Notes: a model not told the origin generated them from the letters alone. Shown: positions 1-9,638, numbered from the stretch's first letter. The stretch is DNA of 64,000 nucleotides from Acholoe squamosa (GCA_949317995.1 OX439046.1:78278570-78342569); one strand, 5' to 3'. A program made the numbers and translations.

Positions 1-821
1 GACACCGTCATGAGTGTCTGAGCACTCTAACAACTGAACAATAGGTTACATAAGCACGACGCCATAACCGTCCGGTCGCTCTAGCGTCGCTCCTGAGCAA
101 CCTAGGTCAAATATCAAAACATTTATGGAAAGCCCATAATTAGACGGTCAAAATGAGTCCAAGATCAAGGGGTAACTCTCATTATTAAGGAAGTTACGTT
201 ATGGAGACTGAATCAACCTCCGAGTGCACTACAGACAAACCAGCGCAAGTTAAGCGCCTATCAAGCAGGCAGTTTAAACTTGGCATATTCAACTCCGCGC
301 ATGCGCAAAATGGCGGTTGTAACGGCGTAAACTTCCGAGATATGGGGGTTTGAAGTTACAGAACCGACCAAGACAATGGGGGACACAGCGGCGCCCATGG
401 GGGTCCTTTGTGGACCCAGTGACACATGAAAGCCTCCCCTCAAACAATTGCAGAGTTAGGCAGATGCTACTGGCCCCAGTCAGTCTGAGATGCTTTTCCA
501 AGATTTGCTACAAATAGCCTGGATGCACCTCCTAGAAATCAGAACACCAAGAACCGCTCTAGAGGTAACATCTCCAGTCATCTCCTGCTACCTGCTATAC
601 CACTGCACTATGGTGAAACTATGCTAGACAGGCATTGGTTTCTATCATTAGTGGCCAGAGGGTATCTTCCTCAAGACTTCCATCAGAGGGTAAAGTTATT
701 CATTATTACATTATTCCTCTAAGCAGCAGGTCAGCAGCTAGGTGTGTGAACCCACCTAGAACTATGCTGGACATTGTATTATTATTACCTCACAGGTGGA
801 GTGGAACAGAACATTATACTT

Positions 822-828
822 TATAAAT
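822..828 (+). promoter_or_regulatory. TATA-like box in 5' LTR
   Basis: The sequence reads TATAAAT and is conserved at 7367-7373 in the 3' LTR. Its position upstream of the AATAAA signal fits a U3/R boundary. The assignment is inferred from position and motif only. Confidence 0.4.
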
Positions 829-906
829 TACTGTATATTTACTGTATGTACAAATTACCTACATACTAACTACTGTATGATATTTCTTACATGTTGCCTA
901 AAGCTG

Positions 907-912
907 AATAAA
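907..912 (+). terminator. AATAAA polyadenylation signal in 5' LTR
   Basis: An AATAAA hexamer follows the TATA-like box by about 80 bp. The equivalent in the 3' LTR is at 7456-7461, where it would be the functional one. Confidence 0.45.
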
Positions 913-1035
913 CCAGTGACCACTGGAAATAACACATTTTTATGAGAGCCTTGAGGTAATTACTCCATACACCACTAGTCATATGATATTTCTCATATGA
1001 CAACTTGATCATGCACAATTACTAGTATGACAAAG

Positions 1036-1050
1036 TGGTGGAGAACATCC
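1036..1050 (+). other. Candidate primer-binding site
   Basis: Three bases after the 5' LTR terminus the sequence reads TGGTGGAGAACATCC. The leading TGG is the complement of a tRNA CCA 3' end, and the location is where a primer-binding site belongs. I could not assign a tRNA. Confidence 0.45.
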
Positions 1051-1183
1051 TACTAAGATCCCAAATTACCCAATGCTCTCATAAAATATTAAGCTGGCAA
1101 CATTACTAAAAACAATCATACACACAGTAAACCCCACTCCACCCACCCAGTGACCTTGACCTTGACACCATGTCCACAAAGGT

Positions 1184-1832
1184 CACCAGTGAGATCTCCC
1201 ACATACCAGTGAGATCTCCCACATACCAGTGAGATCTCCCACATACCAGTGAGATCCCCCACACGTCAGTGAGGTCTCCCACACGTCAGAGAGGTCTCCC
1301 ACACATCAGTGAGGTCTCCCACATGTCAGTGAGGTCTCCCACACGTCAGAGAGATCTCCCACACATCAGTGAGATCTCCCACACATCAATGAGATCTCCC
1401 ACACGATCAGTGAGATCTCCCACATATCAGTGAGATCTCCCACACATCGATGAGATCTCCCACATGACCAGTGAGATCTCCCACACGTCAGTGAGGTCTC
1501 CCACACATCAGTGAGGTCTCCCACACGTCAGTGAGGTCTCCCACACGTCAGTGAGGTCTACCACACATCAGTGAGGTCTCCCAAACGTCAGTGAGGTCTC
1601 CCACACGTCAGTGAGGTCTCCCACACGTCAGTGAGGTCTCCCACACGTCAGTGAGGTCTCCCACACGTCAGAGAGGTCTCCCACACGTCAGAGAGGTCTC
1701 CCACACATCAGTGAGGTCTCCCACACGTCAGTGAGGTCTCCCACACGTCAGTGAGGTCTCCCACATGTCAGTGAGGTCTTTCACACGTCAGTGAGGTCTC
1801 CCACACGTCAGTGAGGTCCACCCCACACATCA
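1184..1832 (+). repeat. Minisatellite, 20-bp unit, about 32 copies, in the LTR element leader
   Basis: The unit is close to CAGTGAGGTCTCCCACACGT with GAGATC and GAGGTC variants; the first units and the middle are GAGATC-rich and the last half is GAGGTC-rich. A few units are one base longer or shorter. It lies between the putative primer-binding site and gag, so it would be in the 5' leader of the element RNA. The upstream gag-like frame runs out of its last unit. Confidence 0.9.
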
Positions 1833-2239
1833 AGGTCTCATCAGTCAAGCTGGCAGAACAACACACAAAGACCTTACGTAGTCAAGGGCCTGTTGAAGAG
1901 GTCTCCCTTCCACCTAGATCTAGGAGGCCCACAGGAGGCAAATCAGCCTCCAGTACAACAGACCCACACTCAGTAGACCCCACACCTCCCACCCTGTCTA
2001 CTCAGGGAACAACCAGTTCTCAGGGATCCAACATTTCCCAGGGATCTCTACAGGACGCTCAACTCACGCTATCTACCCCAGGGGAAAAAGGATCTGCCTC
2101 AGGGGGTGGATCCACACCCTCATCTAGATCCTCCACCCCAGCTCCGGCCTTTGACAGCCACTCCTCCAGAGACACTTCTCCCACACCCTCCATCATGGAC
2201 ACCGATGAAGGCCCCCAACCTAATCAGCTGAGAAGATAA
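1811..2239 (+). pseudogene. Possible N-terminal Gag extension, different frame, no ATG start
   Basis: This open frame has no ATG near its beginning and starts inside the leader minisatellite; its only useful ATG is at about 2194. The product is rich in Ser, Thr, Pro and Gly with short STP-type stretches, as in disordered Gag N-termini. It ends at a TAA (2237-2239) a few codons after the main gag frame opens at 2224. One small indel near 2224-2236 would join it to the coiled-coil start of the next frame. I read it either as the lost N-terminus of Gag or as non-coding leader. Nothing enzymatic is recognisable. Confidence 0.4.
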
Positions 2240-3843
2240 GGGCCTATGAGAAGGCCATCCAAGATGCAGTTACTGCCCTAGAGACCAACAAGTCCCAGCA
2301 GGAGGAAAGGGAGAGGATCTTAAACCAACAATTGGCAGAGAGGAATGCGGCAATAGACACCCAACAGAGGGCCATGGGGGACCAGTGGAAGTCCCTAGAG
2401 AGACAACAACAACAGATAGCAGATCTCATGAAGATGGTATCATCCCAGACCCCACAACCTCCCACACCAGCCATCACACCTGTTGTCACACCATCTGCCT
2501 CTGGATCCAAGGATGACATCATAATCTCCATGGTGTCCAACATGACCAAACTCATAGACAGAAAACAACAGGACGACAGAAAGATCAGGCTACATGAGGT
2601 AACAAAACCCAAAACCTTTTCACACCCATCACCACTCATGTCAACAGCATTATTCATTGATCACAAATTCCCAGAATATCTGAAGGATAAGTACAAAGTA
2701 ACAGACAGTGACACCATGGTAACATATTTACCCAAGTACCTTGAAGGACAAGCACTAGCTTGGTTTGAATCCTTCAGGGAGAGTGCCACACCTGATATGT
2801 TGACATGGACCAATGTGGTGTGTAAATTAAAAGAGTATTTTGCTACTCGAGACAATATCATCTCAAGGACTGCACTCCGTGCACAAAAGATAGATGAACC
2901 TGTCCTAGACTATGCATGCCATCTCAGGAAAGTGTGTAATGCCCAACGCCAAAGCGATGAAATCTTAAGCAAGGCATTCACCCAAGGCATGAGGCCCTGG
3001 ATCTCTGTAGCTCTTGAAAACAAGAAAATAGACTCTTTTGACCAAGCCCTAGATCTAGCCTTGGAGGTTGAGACCCAAGAAAGATCTAGGAGAACATTAT
3101 ATGCAGAGTGTAACCCACAGCCTACTAAGAAAAAGGTCCAGGAAATCAGCACTAGTGCAGATGAAGATGTTAACCTAATGTCTAGTGCCCATGTAAGGCA
3201 ACAGGAAGCAAAGGTTACATCAAGAGACCCTACCGGTAGATATAGAGGAAATAACTATGACCCCAACTACCAATCCAATAGAGGTAGAGGTAGAGGGGGC
3301 AACAACAACAACCGGGGGGGTCACAACAGTAGGAAAGACAACAGCTCTTCCAACTCCAACAATGGTAACTCTTCATACAGTGATAGGAGAGACAGAACCC
3401 CAAGTAATGGCAGATCCTATAATAACCAGGGATCCAACAGTAGGAGCCATAGTCCACATAGGAACTACAACTCTGGATCCTACAACAACAGCCAGGGTTC
3501 AAACAACTCTGGATCCTATAATCAAGGATCCAACAGTAGAAGCCATAGTCCACATAGGAACTACAACAGTGGATCCTACAACAACAATGGTGCCTACAAC
3601 AACCAGAGATCCAACAACTCTGGATCCTACAACAACCAGGGATCCAACAACTCTGGTCAATACAGCAACTCTGGTCAATATAACCAGGGTTCCAACTCAC
3701 GTCAGGAGGATTACAAGCCTGACACAAGAGGTTACCAGGGGAACCAACACAGTAACCCCCAAATACCACCTCACGTAATGGATCAAATCTCCAAACTCCT
3801 GGTGGCTGGCATCTCAACCGCCCCACAGAACCAGGAAAACTAG
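2224..3843 (+). CDS. gag: Gag-like capsid/nucleocapsid protein of the LTR retrotransposon
   Basis: The frame is open from 2224 to the TAG at 3841-3843; the first ATG in frame is at 2374. The first ~70 residues are Glu/Gln-rich and look like a coiled coil. A retrotransposon Gag capsid domain follows (about 2640-3110), recognisable by ALAWFESF, then WTNVVCKLKEYF, then a Leu/Tyr helix and FTQGMRPWI. This is the order seen in Ty3/gypsy Gag (Retrotrans_gag family). The C-terminal third (about 3225-3760) is a low-complexity Asn/Ser/Gly/Gln/Tyr region with RGRGRGG and repeated GSYNN-type motifs. No CCHC zinc knuckle is present, so RNA binding would depend on the Arg/Gly part. The product would form the particle and package the RNA. 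The ATG is uncertain: the coiled coil begins before it and no ATG precedes it in frame. The stop is followed by an overlapping minus-one frame that carries the protease. Confidence 0.75.
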   Translation, partial: SAEKIRAYEKAIQDAVTALETNKSQQEERERILNQQLAERNAAIDTQQRAMGDQWKSLERQQQQIADLMKMVSSQTPQPPTPAITPVVTPSASGSKDDIIISMVSNMTKLIDRKQQDDRKIRLHEVTKPKTFSHPSPLMSTALFIDHKFPEYLKDKYKVTDSDTMVTYLPKYLEGQALAWFESFRESATPDMLTWTNVVCKLKEYFATRDNIISRTALRAQKIDEPVLDYACHLRKVCNAQRQSDEILSKAFTQGMRPWISVALENKKIDSFDQALDLALEVETQERSRRTLYAECNPQPTKKKVQEISTSADEDVNLMSSAHVRQQEAKVTSRDPTGRYRGNNYDPNYQSNRGRGRGGNNNNRGGHNSRKDNSSSNSNNGNSSYSDRRDRTPSNGRSYNNQGSNSRSHSPHRNYNSGSYNNSQGSNNSGSYNQGSNSRSHSPHRNYNSGSYNNNGAYNNQRSNNSGSYNNQGSNNSGQYSNSGQYNQGSNSRQEDYKPDTRGYQGNQHSNPQIPPHVMDQISKLLVAGISTAPQNQEN

Positions 3844-3866
3844 GATGTCACAGTGCCGATGGGCCA

Positions 3867-4298
3867 GTGCACTGTGACACCCCACAAACAAACAATCAAT
3901 CAGGATTAACAAGGATCCAACCAGAGACAATTGCTAGTGCCAATATACCATCTAACAGGCAGAGACGTCCATCAGTGATACACATCACCCCACCAGATTC
4001 AGCATCAAAGGATACAGGTGAGAGTACCAAGCTTTCTATTGTACTTCTTCAAAATGGCTGTATCAATGCAAATCTATATGATGTTTCAGATGTACAATGT
4101 TTGGTTGATACAGGTGCTACTATCACCTGTGTCAGACAATCATTCCTCATGGATCTCCAAAAGAGATTCCATATCCAACTGAGGAAATCTAAAATCAACA
4201 TCCATTTGGCAGATGGATCGGTGTGTCATGTTAGACATTCAGCTATGCTGAACTTTAGAATCCAAGGTGTCAGATTCCAATACCAATTTGCACACTAA
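3867..4298 (+). pseudogene. Retrotransposon aspartic protease start of pol, truncated
   Basis: This frame is minus-one relative to gag. It stays open upstream across the gag TAG (back to at least 3771), so there is no independent ATG. The segment at about 4050-4250 carries VDTGATITCV, the active-site loop of retropepsin-type proteases, followed by a hydrophobic/charged stretch ending ...LADGSVCHVRHSAML, as expected for the first part of the fold. After about 4262 the frame runs into the 51-bp minisatellite and stops. The second half of the protease (the flap and the Gly-rich alpha-helix motif) and everything downstream in pol are absent. It is therefore a broken pol remnant. Confidence 0.7.
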
Positions 4299-4600
4299 AA
4301 TTGTAGGTTGCACACCAGATTGTACGCTTGTACCCAATTTGCACACTAAAATTGTATGTTGCACACCAGATTGTATGCTTGTACCCAATTTGCACACTAA
4401 AATTGTATGTTGTACACCAGATTGTACCCTTGTACCCAATTTGCACACTAAAAATGTATGTTTGCACACCAGATTGTACGTTTGTACCCAATTTGCACAC
4501 CAAAATTGTATGTTTGCACACTAGATTGTAAGTTTGTACCCAATTTTGCACACTGAAATTGTATGTTACACAGTATACTGTATGTCTGTACCCAATTCAT
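4275..4600 (+). repeat. Minisatellite, 51-bp AT-rich unit, about 6 copies
   Basis: Successive copies of GTACCCAATTTGCACACTAA start at 51-base spacing. Because 51 is a multiple of three, short repeat-encoded frames stay open on both strands; these are not genes. The array starts exactly where the protease homology ends and replaces the expected reverse transcriptase region. The last copies are degenerate. Confidence 0.85.
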
Positions 4601-4734
4601 ACACTAAATCGGATTTTTTTTTTACAAAAATCAACATTTTCATGTGCAACCAAGCTTTACGCAAAATTATATATGTGCATACAAAATTATCAATTGAACG
4701 CATAAATTATATATTGGCATACTAAAAATTGTGA
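4601..4734. other. AT-rich spacer with decayed repeat units
   Basis: This contains a run of T and scattered fragments resembling the flanking arrays (GCATACAAAATT, TTGAACGC). I see no coding content. Confidence 0.4.
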
Positions 4735-4893
4735 ATTGAACGCGAAATTGTATATTTGCATACCAAAATTGCCAAATGTACGCAAAAATTATACATTTGC
4801 ATACTAAAATTGCCAAATGTACGCGAAAATTATATATTTGCATATTAAAATTGCCAAATGTACGCGAAAATTATATATTTGCATACTAAAATT
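4735..4893 (+). repeat. Minisatellite, ~41-bp unit, left arm
   Basis: The unit contains ATTGCCAAATGTACGCG followed by an A/T stretch and TTGCATACT, in about four copies. The same unit resumes at 5697, so the DNA between is an insertion into, or an island within, this array. Confidence 0.8.
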
Positions 4894-5523
4894 GCCTTCG
4901 GAGGCGCTCGGCAAGGTCCGGGCGTCTTCGGCTTTGGCGCTGCTGGCTGCATTCGTAAATGTTGTGTACTCCGCTCGGTCGTCGGCGTATCTGCTGCTGC
5001 TCATGGGTGCGTTCGTAAACGTTTCTCCCTGGTAATAGCTGCTGTTAGGTGCAGTCAAATCATGAAAATTTACGAATGCACCCCTCCTCTTGTGTGCAGC
5101 ACTCTGCTGCTTCTGCTGTATGTCTTTGAGGGATTTTTTGTAATCCTCCTCCAGTTCTGCATTCTCTAAGTCAATTAAGGCTAGCCTTTCTTCTAATGCT
5201 AAGAGGTCACCTTTTTTCCTGAGTAGTCCTGCCTTCTCTTCTGCTATAGCAATCTTCTCCTGGAGAATAGCTTCTGGTGACTTTGGCTGTGTATTACTCT
5301 GCCTTCTCTCTCCCAAGGGGGTGGCCATATTGGAAGCTCCTTGGTCTCCCCCTTCTTCCTCATGAAAAACTGCATTACTCCTGGTCTCCTCCGTGAGTTT
5401 GTGGTTTAGCACTCCACAGTTTGGGCAGTGCTTTTTGTTGCCATGGTATGCCTGTTGGCATACCAAACAGACCACCATGATGCATAAAAAAAACAAAAAA
5501 TTGAAGCAGTGGAAGAGTCCCAT
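4804..5523 (-). CDS. Antisense ORF with N-terminal hydrophobic segment, CxxC...CxxC motif and coiled coil
   Basis: A 239-residue frame with a normal ATG at 5521-5523, read against the retrotransposon. Residues 4-18 are strongly hydrophobic (signal anchor or membrane segment). Cys19-x2-Cys22 and Cys33-x2-Cys36 form a zinc-ribbon-like quartet, the second pair being CPNCG. Residues ~85-150 are Glu/Lys/Leu-rich with heptad character, a likely coiled coil. The next part repeats short FVNF/FTNA phrases. From about residue 211 the frame is simply the 41-bp minisatellite translated, so the true C-terminus is lost or never existed. I do not recognise the family. It may be a captured host gene piece or an antisense accessory ORF. 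The composition is less AT-rich than its surroundings, and the sequence looks coding up to the repeat junction at about 4894. Confidence 0.5.
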   Translation of the reverse strand: MGLFHCFNFLFFLCIMVVCLVCQQAYHGNKKHCPNCGVLNHKLTEETRSNAVFHEEEGGDQGASNMATPLGERRQSNTQPKSPEAILQEKIAIAEEKAGLLRKKGDLLALEERLALIDLENAELEEDYKKSLKDIQQKQQSAAHKRRGAFVNFHDLTAPNSSYYQGETFTNAPMSSSRYADDRAEYTTFTNAASSAKAEDARTLPSASEGNFSMQIYNFRVHLAILICKYIIFAYIWQF

Positions 5524-5598
5524 GTGTGTGTGCCCCTTAGGCTGGCAGGCTGCAGTAGTGGGTCACTGCCCACAGGTATGTTCAGGGAGGAGTAGCAG

Positions 5599-5621
5599 TG
5601 TGTGTGTGTGTGTGTGTGTGT
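5599..5621. repeat. (GT)n microsatellite
   Basis: About 11 GT dinucleotides, lying upstream of the antisense ORF start. Confidence 0.95.
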
Positions 5622-5670
5622 AGGAGTAGCAGGTGGGTGAGTAGTAGTGGTACTGACCGTATCAATACAT

Positions 5671-5690
5671 AGACCAATCAGGATTGGTCT
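5671..5690. promoter_or_regulatory. Perfect inverted repeat with two CCAAT boxes
   Basis: AGACCAATC and GATTGGTCT are perfect 9-bp inverted arms around a 2-base centre, giving a CCAAT box on each strand. It lies about 150 bp upstream of the antisense ORF ATG, at the edge of the inserted segment. It could be a promoter element of that ORF or the terminus of the insertion. This is motif evidence only. Confidence 0.35.
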
Positions 5691-5696
5691 CACCCA

Positions 5697-5860
5697 TTAA
5701 AATTGCCAAATGTACGCGAAAATTATATATTTGCATACTAAAATTGTGAATTGAACGCGAAATTGTATATTTGCATACTAAAATTGCCAAATGTACGCGA
5801 AAATTATATATTTGCATACTAAAATTGTCAATTGACCGCAATTACACGCGAAATTGTAAA
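5697..5860 (+). repeat. Minisatellite, ~41-bp unit, right arm
   Basis: This is the same unit as 4735-4893, in about three copies, decaying towards 5930 into related AT-rich fragments (TTGCACACT, AAATTGTA). Confidence 0.8.
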
Positions 5861-6521
5861 TTTGCACACTAAATTGTCATTTATGTTCAATTTGCACTCT
5901 AAATTGAACATTGAATGCCAAAATTGCACACTATTTGCCAAATTGTATGTTGTACATAAAATTGGAAATTTGTACCCAAAATTGATGATACATAAGCAAA
6001 TACACCCAGGTATGGTAAGACATAGAATCTCGGAAATGTACTTATACTCAGGAGTAAATTGTTTATACTGACAAAGCTCTACCACAAAAATTGCATTTGA
6101 AGCACTCCCCATTACTTCAAATCCTCTTACAAACAGTATATAACTCCAAATGAGGTAAAAATATGCAGATTGTACATTCCCTCGGCGAAATGACGGAGTT
6201 TCGCATTTTCTCGGGGAAGAGGGAGTATTCTATGATATACCATTTTATTATTCCATAAATTCTAACATGTTATTGTATTAATCAAAGAATATCTAAGAAA
6301 TTAATATATAGGTTGGTTCTAAGAGCTATAAGAGCGCTCAAACTTTGTATAAGAGCGTTCATGCCCCACTGCACACCAGCCAGAGTCAGTTAGACAGAGT
6401 TTGTGACATCAAAGGGTCCGACCTAATGGTTCACTGCACAATATAATAAAAATGAGGGTCTCAGTGTGCGACCTCATGGTTCAGTGCACAAACTAATAAC
6501 TTGTAAGTGAATGCAACCGGC
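5861..6521. other. 3' internal region of the LTR element, non-coding
   Basis: Decayed array sequence to about 6010, then unique AT-rich DNA. Two diverged copies of a 27-bp block (6415-6441 and 6465-6491, sharing CATGGTTC-type and TGCACAA cores) lie just before the 3' LTR. A purine-rich AAAAATGAGGG at about 6449 is the only polypurine-tract candidate, but it is about 60 bp from the LTR rather than adjacent to it. Confidence 0.5.
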
Positions 6522-7579
6522 TGTCACGGGTGCCTGGGCACCGCAGACGCCGTCATGAGTGTCTGAGCACTCTAACAACTGAACAATGGGTTACATAAGC
6601 ACAACGCCATAACCGTCCGGTCACTCTAGCGTCGCTCCTGAGCAACCTAGGTCAAATATCAAAACATTTATGGAAAGCCCATAATTAGACGGTCAAAATG
6701 AGTCCAAGATCAAGGGGTAACTCCCATTATTTAGGAAGTTACGTCATGGAGACTGAATCAACCTCCAAGTGCACTACAGACAAACCAGCGCAAGTTACGC
6801 GCCTATCAAGCGGGCAGTTTAAACTTAGCATATTCAACTCCGCGCATGCGCAAAATGGCGGTTGTAACGACGTAAACTTCCGAGATATGGGGGTTTGAAG
6901 TTACAGAACCGACCAAGACAATGGGGGACACAGCGGCGCCCATGGGGGTCCTTTGTGGACCCAGTGACACATGAAAGCCTCCCCTCAAACAATTGCAGAG
7001 TTAGGCAGATGCTACTGGCCCCAGTCAGTCTGAGGTGCTTTTCCAAGATTTGCTACAAATATCCTGGATGCACCTCCTAGAAATCAGAACACCAAGAACC
7101 GCTCTAGAGGTAACATCTCCAGTCATCTCCTGCTACCTGCTATACCACTGCACTATGGTGAAACTATGCTAGACAGGCATTGGTTTCTATCATTAGTGGC
7201 CAGAGGGTATCTTCCTCAAGACTTCCATCAGAGGGTAAAGTTATTCATTATTACATTATTCCTCTAAGCAGCAGGTCAGGAGCTAGGTGTGTGAACCCAC
7301 CTAGAACTATGCTGGACATTGTATTATTATTACCTCACAGGTGGAGTGGAACAGAACATTATACTTTATAAATTACTGTATATTTACTGTATGTACAAAT
7401 TACCTACATACTAACTACTGTATGATTGATATTTCTTACATTTTGCCTAAAGCTGAATAAACCAGTGACAACTGGAAATAACACTATTTAGGAGAGCTTA
7501 ATGTATTTACACTATATACCACTAGTCTTATGATATTTCTCATATGACAACTTGATCATGCACAATTACTAGTATGACA
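6522..7579 (+). repeat. 3' LTR, complete
   Basis: It starts TGTCACGGG and ends AGTATGACA. It is nearly identical to 1-1032 over most of its length, with small indels near 7425 and 7480-7540. The TATAAAT at 7367-7373 and AATAAA at 7456-7461 match those of the 5' LTR. Short ORFs inside it are repeated in both LTRs and are not genes. Confidence 0.85.
7456..7461 (+). terminator. AATAAA polyadenylation signal in 3' LTR
   Basis: This is the counterpart of 907-912 and the likely 3' end signal of the element transcript. Confidence 0.45.
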
Positions 7580-8324
7580 ATATTCTGCTGTAAAAACTGG
7601 CAATGCCTCATCCGTCAGTCAACTTGACTTCATTTTAAATACTTGTCCTTCAACCTTACCTTTCATGCCAACATTCCTGAGACAGCAGCAATGGTAAAAG
7701 TAATTTAAGGTCATTGTGAGGGGATAACAACATCTGTTACCAACATCTGATAACTCAGGTAGTTTCTGGGACCTACCACCTCTGTACTACAAAGTGCTTC
7801 ATACCAAAATGTAGTGAGAGATCCTGTCAATAATTAGACATCACAAAAAAGAGGAAACACTCCATGAGAAAAATTGTCAAATTAAGGCCTTGTGAGTGAG
7901 AATGTGCTGCAGATAGTAGGGCCTGAAGCTGATTATGTGCCATCTTTAACTGGGGATAGTTCATGTTTTATGATGACTTCAAATTGTTAAATCTGGATTG
8001 TGATGCACATGGATTAGGTATTGTTTTAAGAAAAAAGGTTTTGTACTCCTAATAACCGAGAGGCCACTGCATCAGGAATGCCCGAATACTAAAACTGCAG
8101 ACAGCATCTGTTGAATGTGCTGGTCAAGGGGAATGATTTTTTGACACTAAAGACAATTGTTATTATAACAATGAATAGATAAACAATAAGCTGAACATCT
8201 GATCTGGGCCAACATGCTTTCAGCACTCATAATCACTTTACAGTGTTCTCTATAGTATCTGCAGCTGGTGTTATTTACGTCACTTACCAAAATTTACCGT
8301 TGGATGTCTCTACACTGAGAAAAT
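7580..8324. other. Unique non-coding DNA
   Basis: The sequence has moderate AT content. I see no ORF, RNA gene or repeat structure that I can support. Confidence 0.4.
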
Positions 8325-8467
8325 GTTATTTATGTGTCACTAATTGTACCTTCTTATATGTTATTTATGTGTCACTAATTGTACCTTGTTGTATGTTATT
8401 TATGTGTCACTAATCTTACCTTGTTGTATGTTATTTATGTGTCACTAATCTTACCTTGTTGTATGTT
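8325..8467 (+). repeat. Minisatellite, 35-bp unit, 4 copies
   Basis: The unit reads GTTATTTATGTGTCACTAAT plus a 15-base TTACCTTGTTGTAT-type tail. On the minus strand each of the last copies contains AAGGTAAGA, a good 5' splice-site consensus. The array abuts the AG|GTGAGT site at 8471. Confidence 0.85.
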
Positions 8468-8472
8468 TCTAG

Positions 8473-8511
8473 GTGAGTACCTTTGGTTTTCTGACTGCAT
8501 GCTACCTGTTG
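8473..8511 (+). other. Candidate 39-nt microexon or recursive splice site
   Basis: A T-rich tract ending TTTCTAG is followed at once by GTGAGT, and 39 bases after the AG comes GTAAGT (8512-8517). Read as an exon of phase 1-1 it is open and encodes 13 codons beginning G-E-Y. Read as a recursive splice site, the AG|GTGAGT junction is a zero-length exon followed by a downstream donor, the arrangement of vertebrate RS-exons. The same arrangement recurs at 27621. There is no evidence for the rest of a gene. Confidence 0.3.
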
Positions 8512-8517
8512 GTAAGT

Positions 8518-9638
8518 TACATACTCATACATCAAAGGTCCATGATATTGTGCCTTGTCCAGGAGTAAGGAGTAGATAAACAGTTCATACAATGGTACAC
8601 CTAGAAGGAGTTAAAGTAATTAGGGCACGGGAAGAACAGACCTAACAGCTCATTCACTGTTAATGTCCAGAATAAGGGGAATAACATGATGGTGGTAGAA
8701 GAACGGATCTACAGTTAGTTCAGATTGGTGTAAATGAGGCCAGGTCAGTAGAGGAGGTGAGCAGCTCACAGATAGCTGGTCATCACACTGCTGTGTGTGT
8801 CTGGGGGTGAGTGGGGAATCAAAGGACGGCAGCCACTGTCACTAACCTACCTACCTACCTACCTACCTACCTGGTAGCATCACCCTTACAACCCAGTGAT
8901 CAACCGTCCTGGTGGACTGTAGTTTGTTAAGTGAGTGGCTGGTAAATGCGGGACAAAGGGTAGCATTCCTCTGTTTGTGTCTGATACAGGGGTGCACAAT
9001 AAGGCTGGACACAGACATCCACACTCAGTCACTGAGAGGGTCATTAATGTTTACTCAAAGCAGCCTATGAGTTAGTATATTGCCTACAGAATAGTGAACC
9101 TCTTTAAACCACTCCCTACACACACTGTGTTGTGCAGTCAGACCTTGCAGGTAGAAACTCATTGATTTTTTTTTATTAGACTTCGTAATTTATTGTCATG
9201 TGAGTGATTTTCTATGACTGCATACAATTCTGGTATATTGTCAAATGTAACACTTGGCATAAACACTAGGAATACAAGGTTAGAAACCATGTTATGCGAT
9301 TGTATCAGATTGGGGCGAAATAAGGAAAAATCAAAAGTTTAAGGACGGTGTGGTTATGGACAAAGCTATACCTTGCCAAGGGTAGGTGTTGCTTCATGGT
9401 AAGATGAAGTTACATTGAGGTGAAGGATGAGGGACAATACAATTTGCCTAGGTTGCCTGAGGAGGGAAAGAGAAAACATTCCATCAGGGGAGAAGGGTAT
9501 CCACTTTATATAGGCACGGAAATAGGATGGGGGAGGACAGGATGCTTAGTACACATTCATGAGGAAGTGAGATTTTATAGTTATAAGGTAGACTAGTTCA
9601 AACTAAACAACGGGGAAGGGGGATCAAGGGCTGTTGAG
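8518..9638. other. Unique non-coding DNA with a (CCTA)n microsatellite
   Basis: A (CCTA) tract of about 7 copies lies at 8845-8873. The rest has no supported gene. Confidence 0.45.

Larger units (their letters stand above)
1..1032 (+). repeat. 5' LTR (first ~24 bp outside the window)
   Basis: This matches 6546-7579 almost throughout and ends with ...AGTATGACA, the same terminus as the 3' LTR. Base 1 corresponds to base 6546, so about 24 bp, including the TGTCA start, lie before the window. A TATAAAT box at 822-828 and an AATAAA at 907-912 sit about 80 bp apart near the 3' end, a plausible promoter and polyadenylation pair. The target-site duplication cannot be checked. Confidence 0.85.
1..7579 (+). 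mobile_element. LTR retrotransposon (Ty3/gypsy-like), non-autonomous, 5' end cut by the window
   Basis: Two long direct repeats (1-1032 and 6522-7579) bracket a gag-like frame and the start of an aspartic protease, which is the plan of an LTR retrotransposon on the plus strand. The complete 3' LTR begins TGTCA and ends TGACA, a perfect 5-bp inverted terminus of TG...CA type. Reverse transcriptase, RNase H and integrase are not visible in any frame. Where they should follow the protease there are AT-rich minisatellites and an antisense ORF. The element therefore could move only with enzymes supplied elsewhere, or it is a dead internal-deletion derivative. The LTR copies differ at scattered bases and by small indels near 940-1000 versus 7480-7540, so the insertion is not very recent. 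Assignment to Ty3/gypsy rests on the Gag type and is an inference. Confidence 0.85.

Noticed and set aside
261-826. Short ORFs in the LTR
   Set aside because: They recur in the second LTR, overlap each other on opposite strands, and LTRs of this type are non-coding.
3230-3826. Cys/Tyr-rich minus ORF and Thr-rich plus ORF over gag
   Set aside because: They are shadow frames of the low-complexity C-terminus of Gag.
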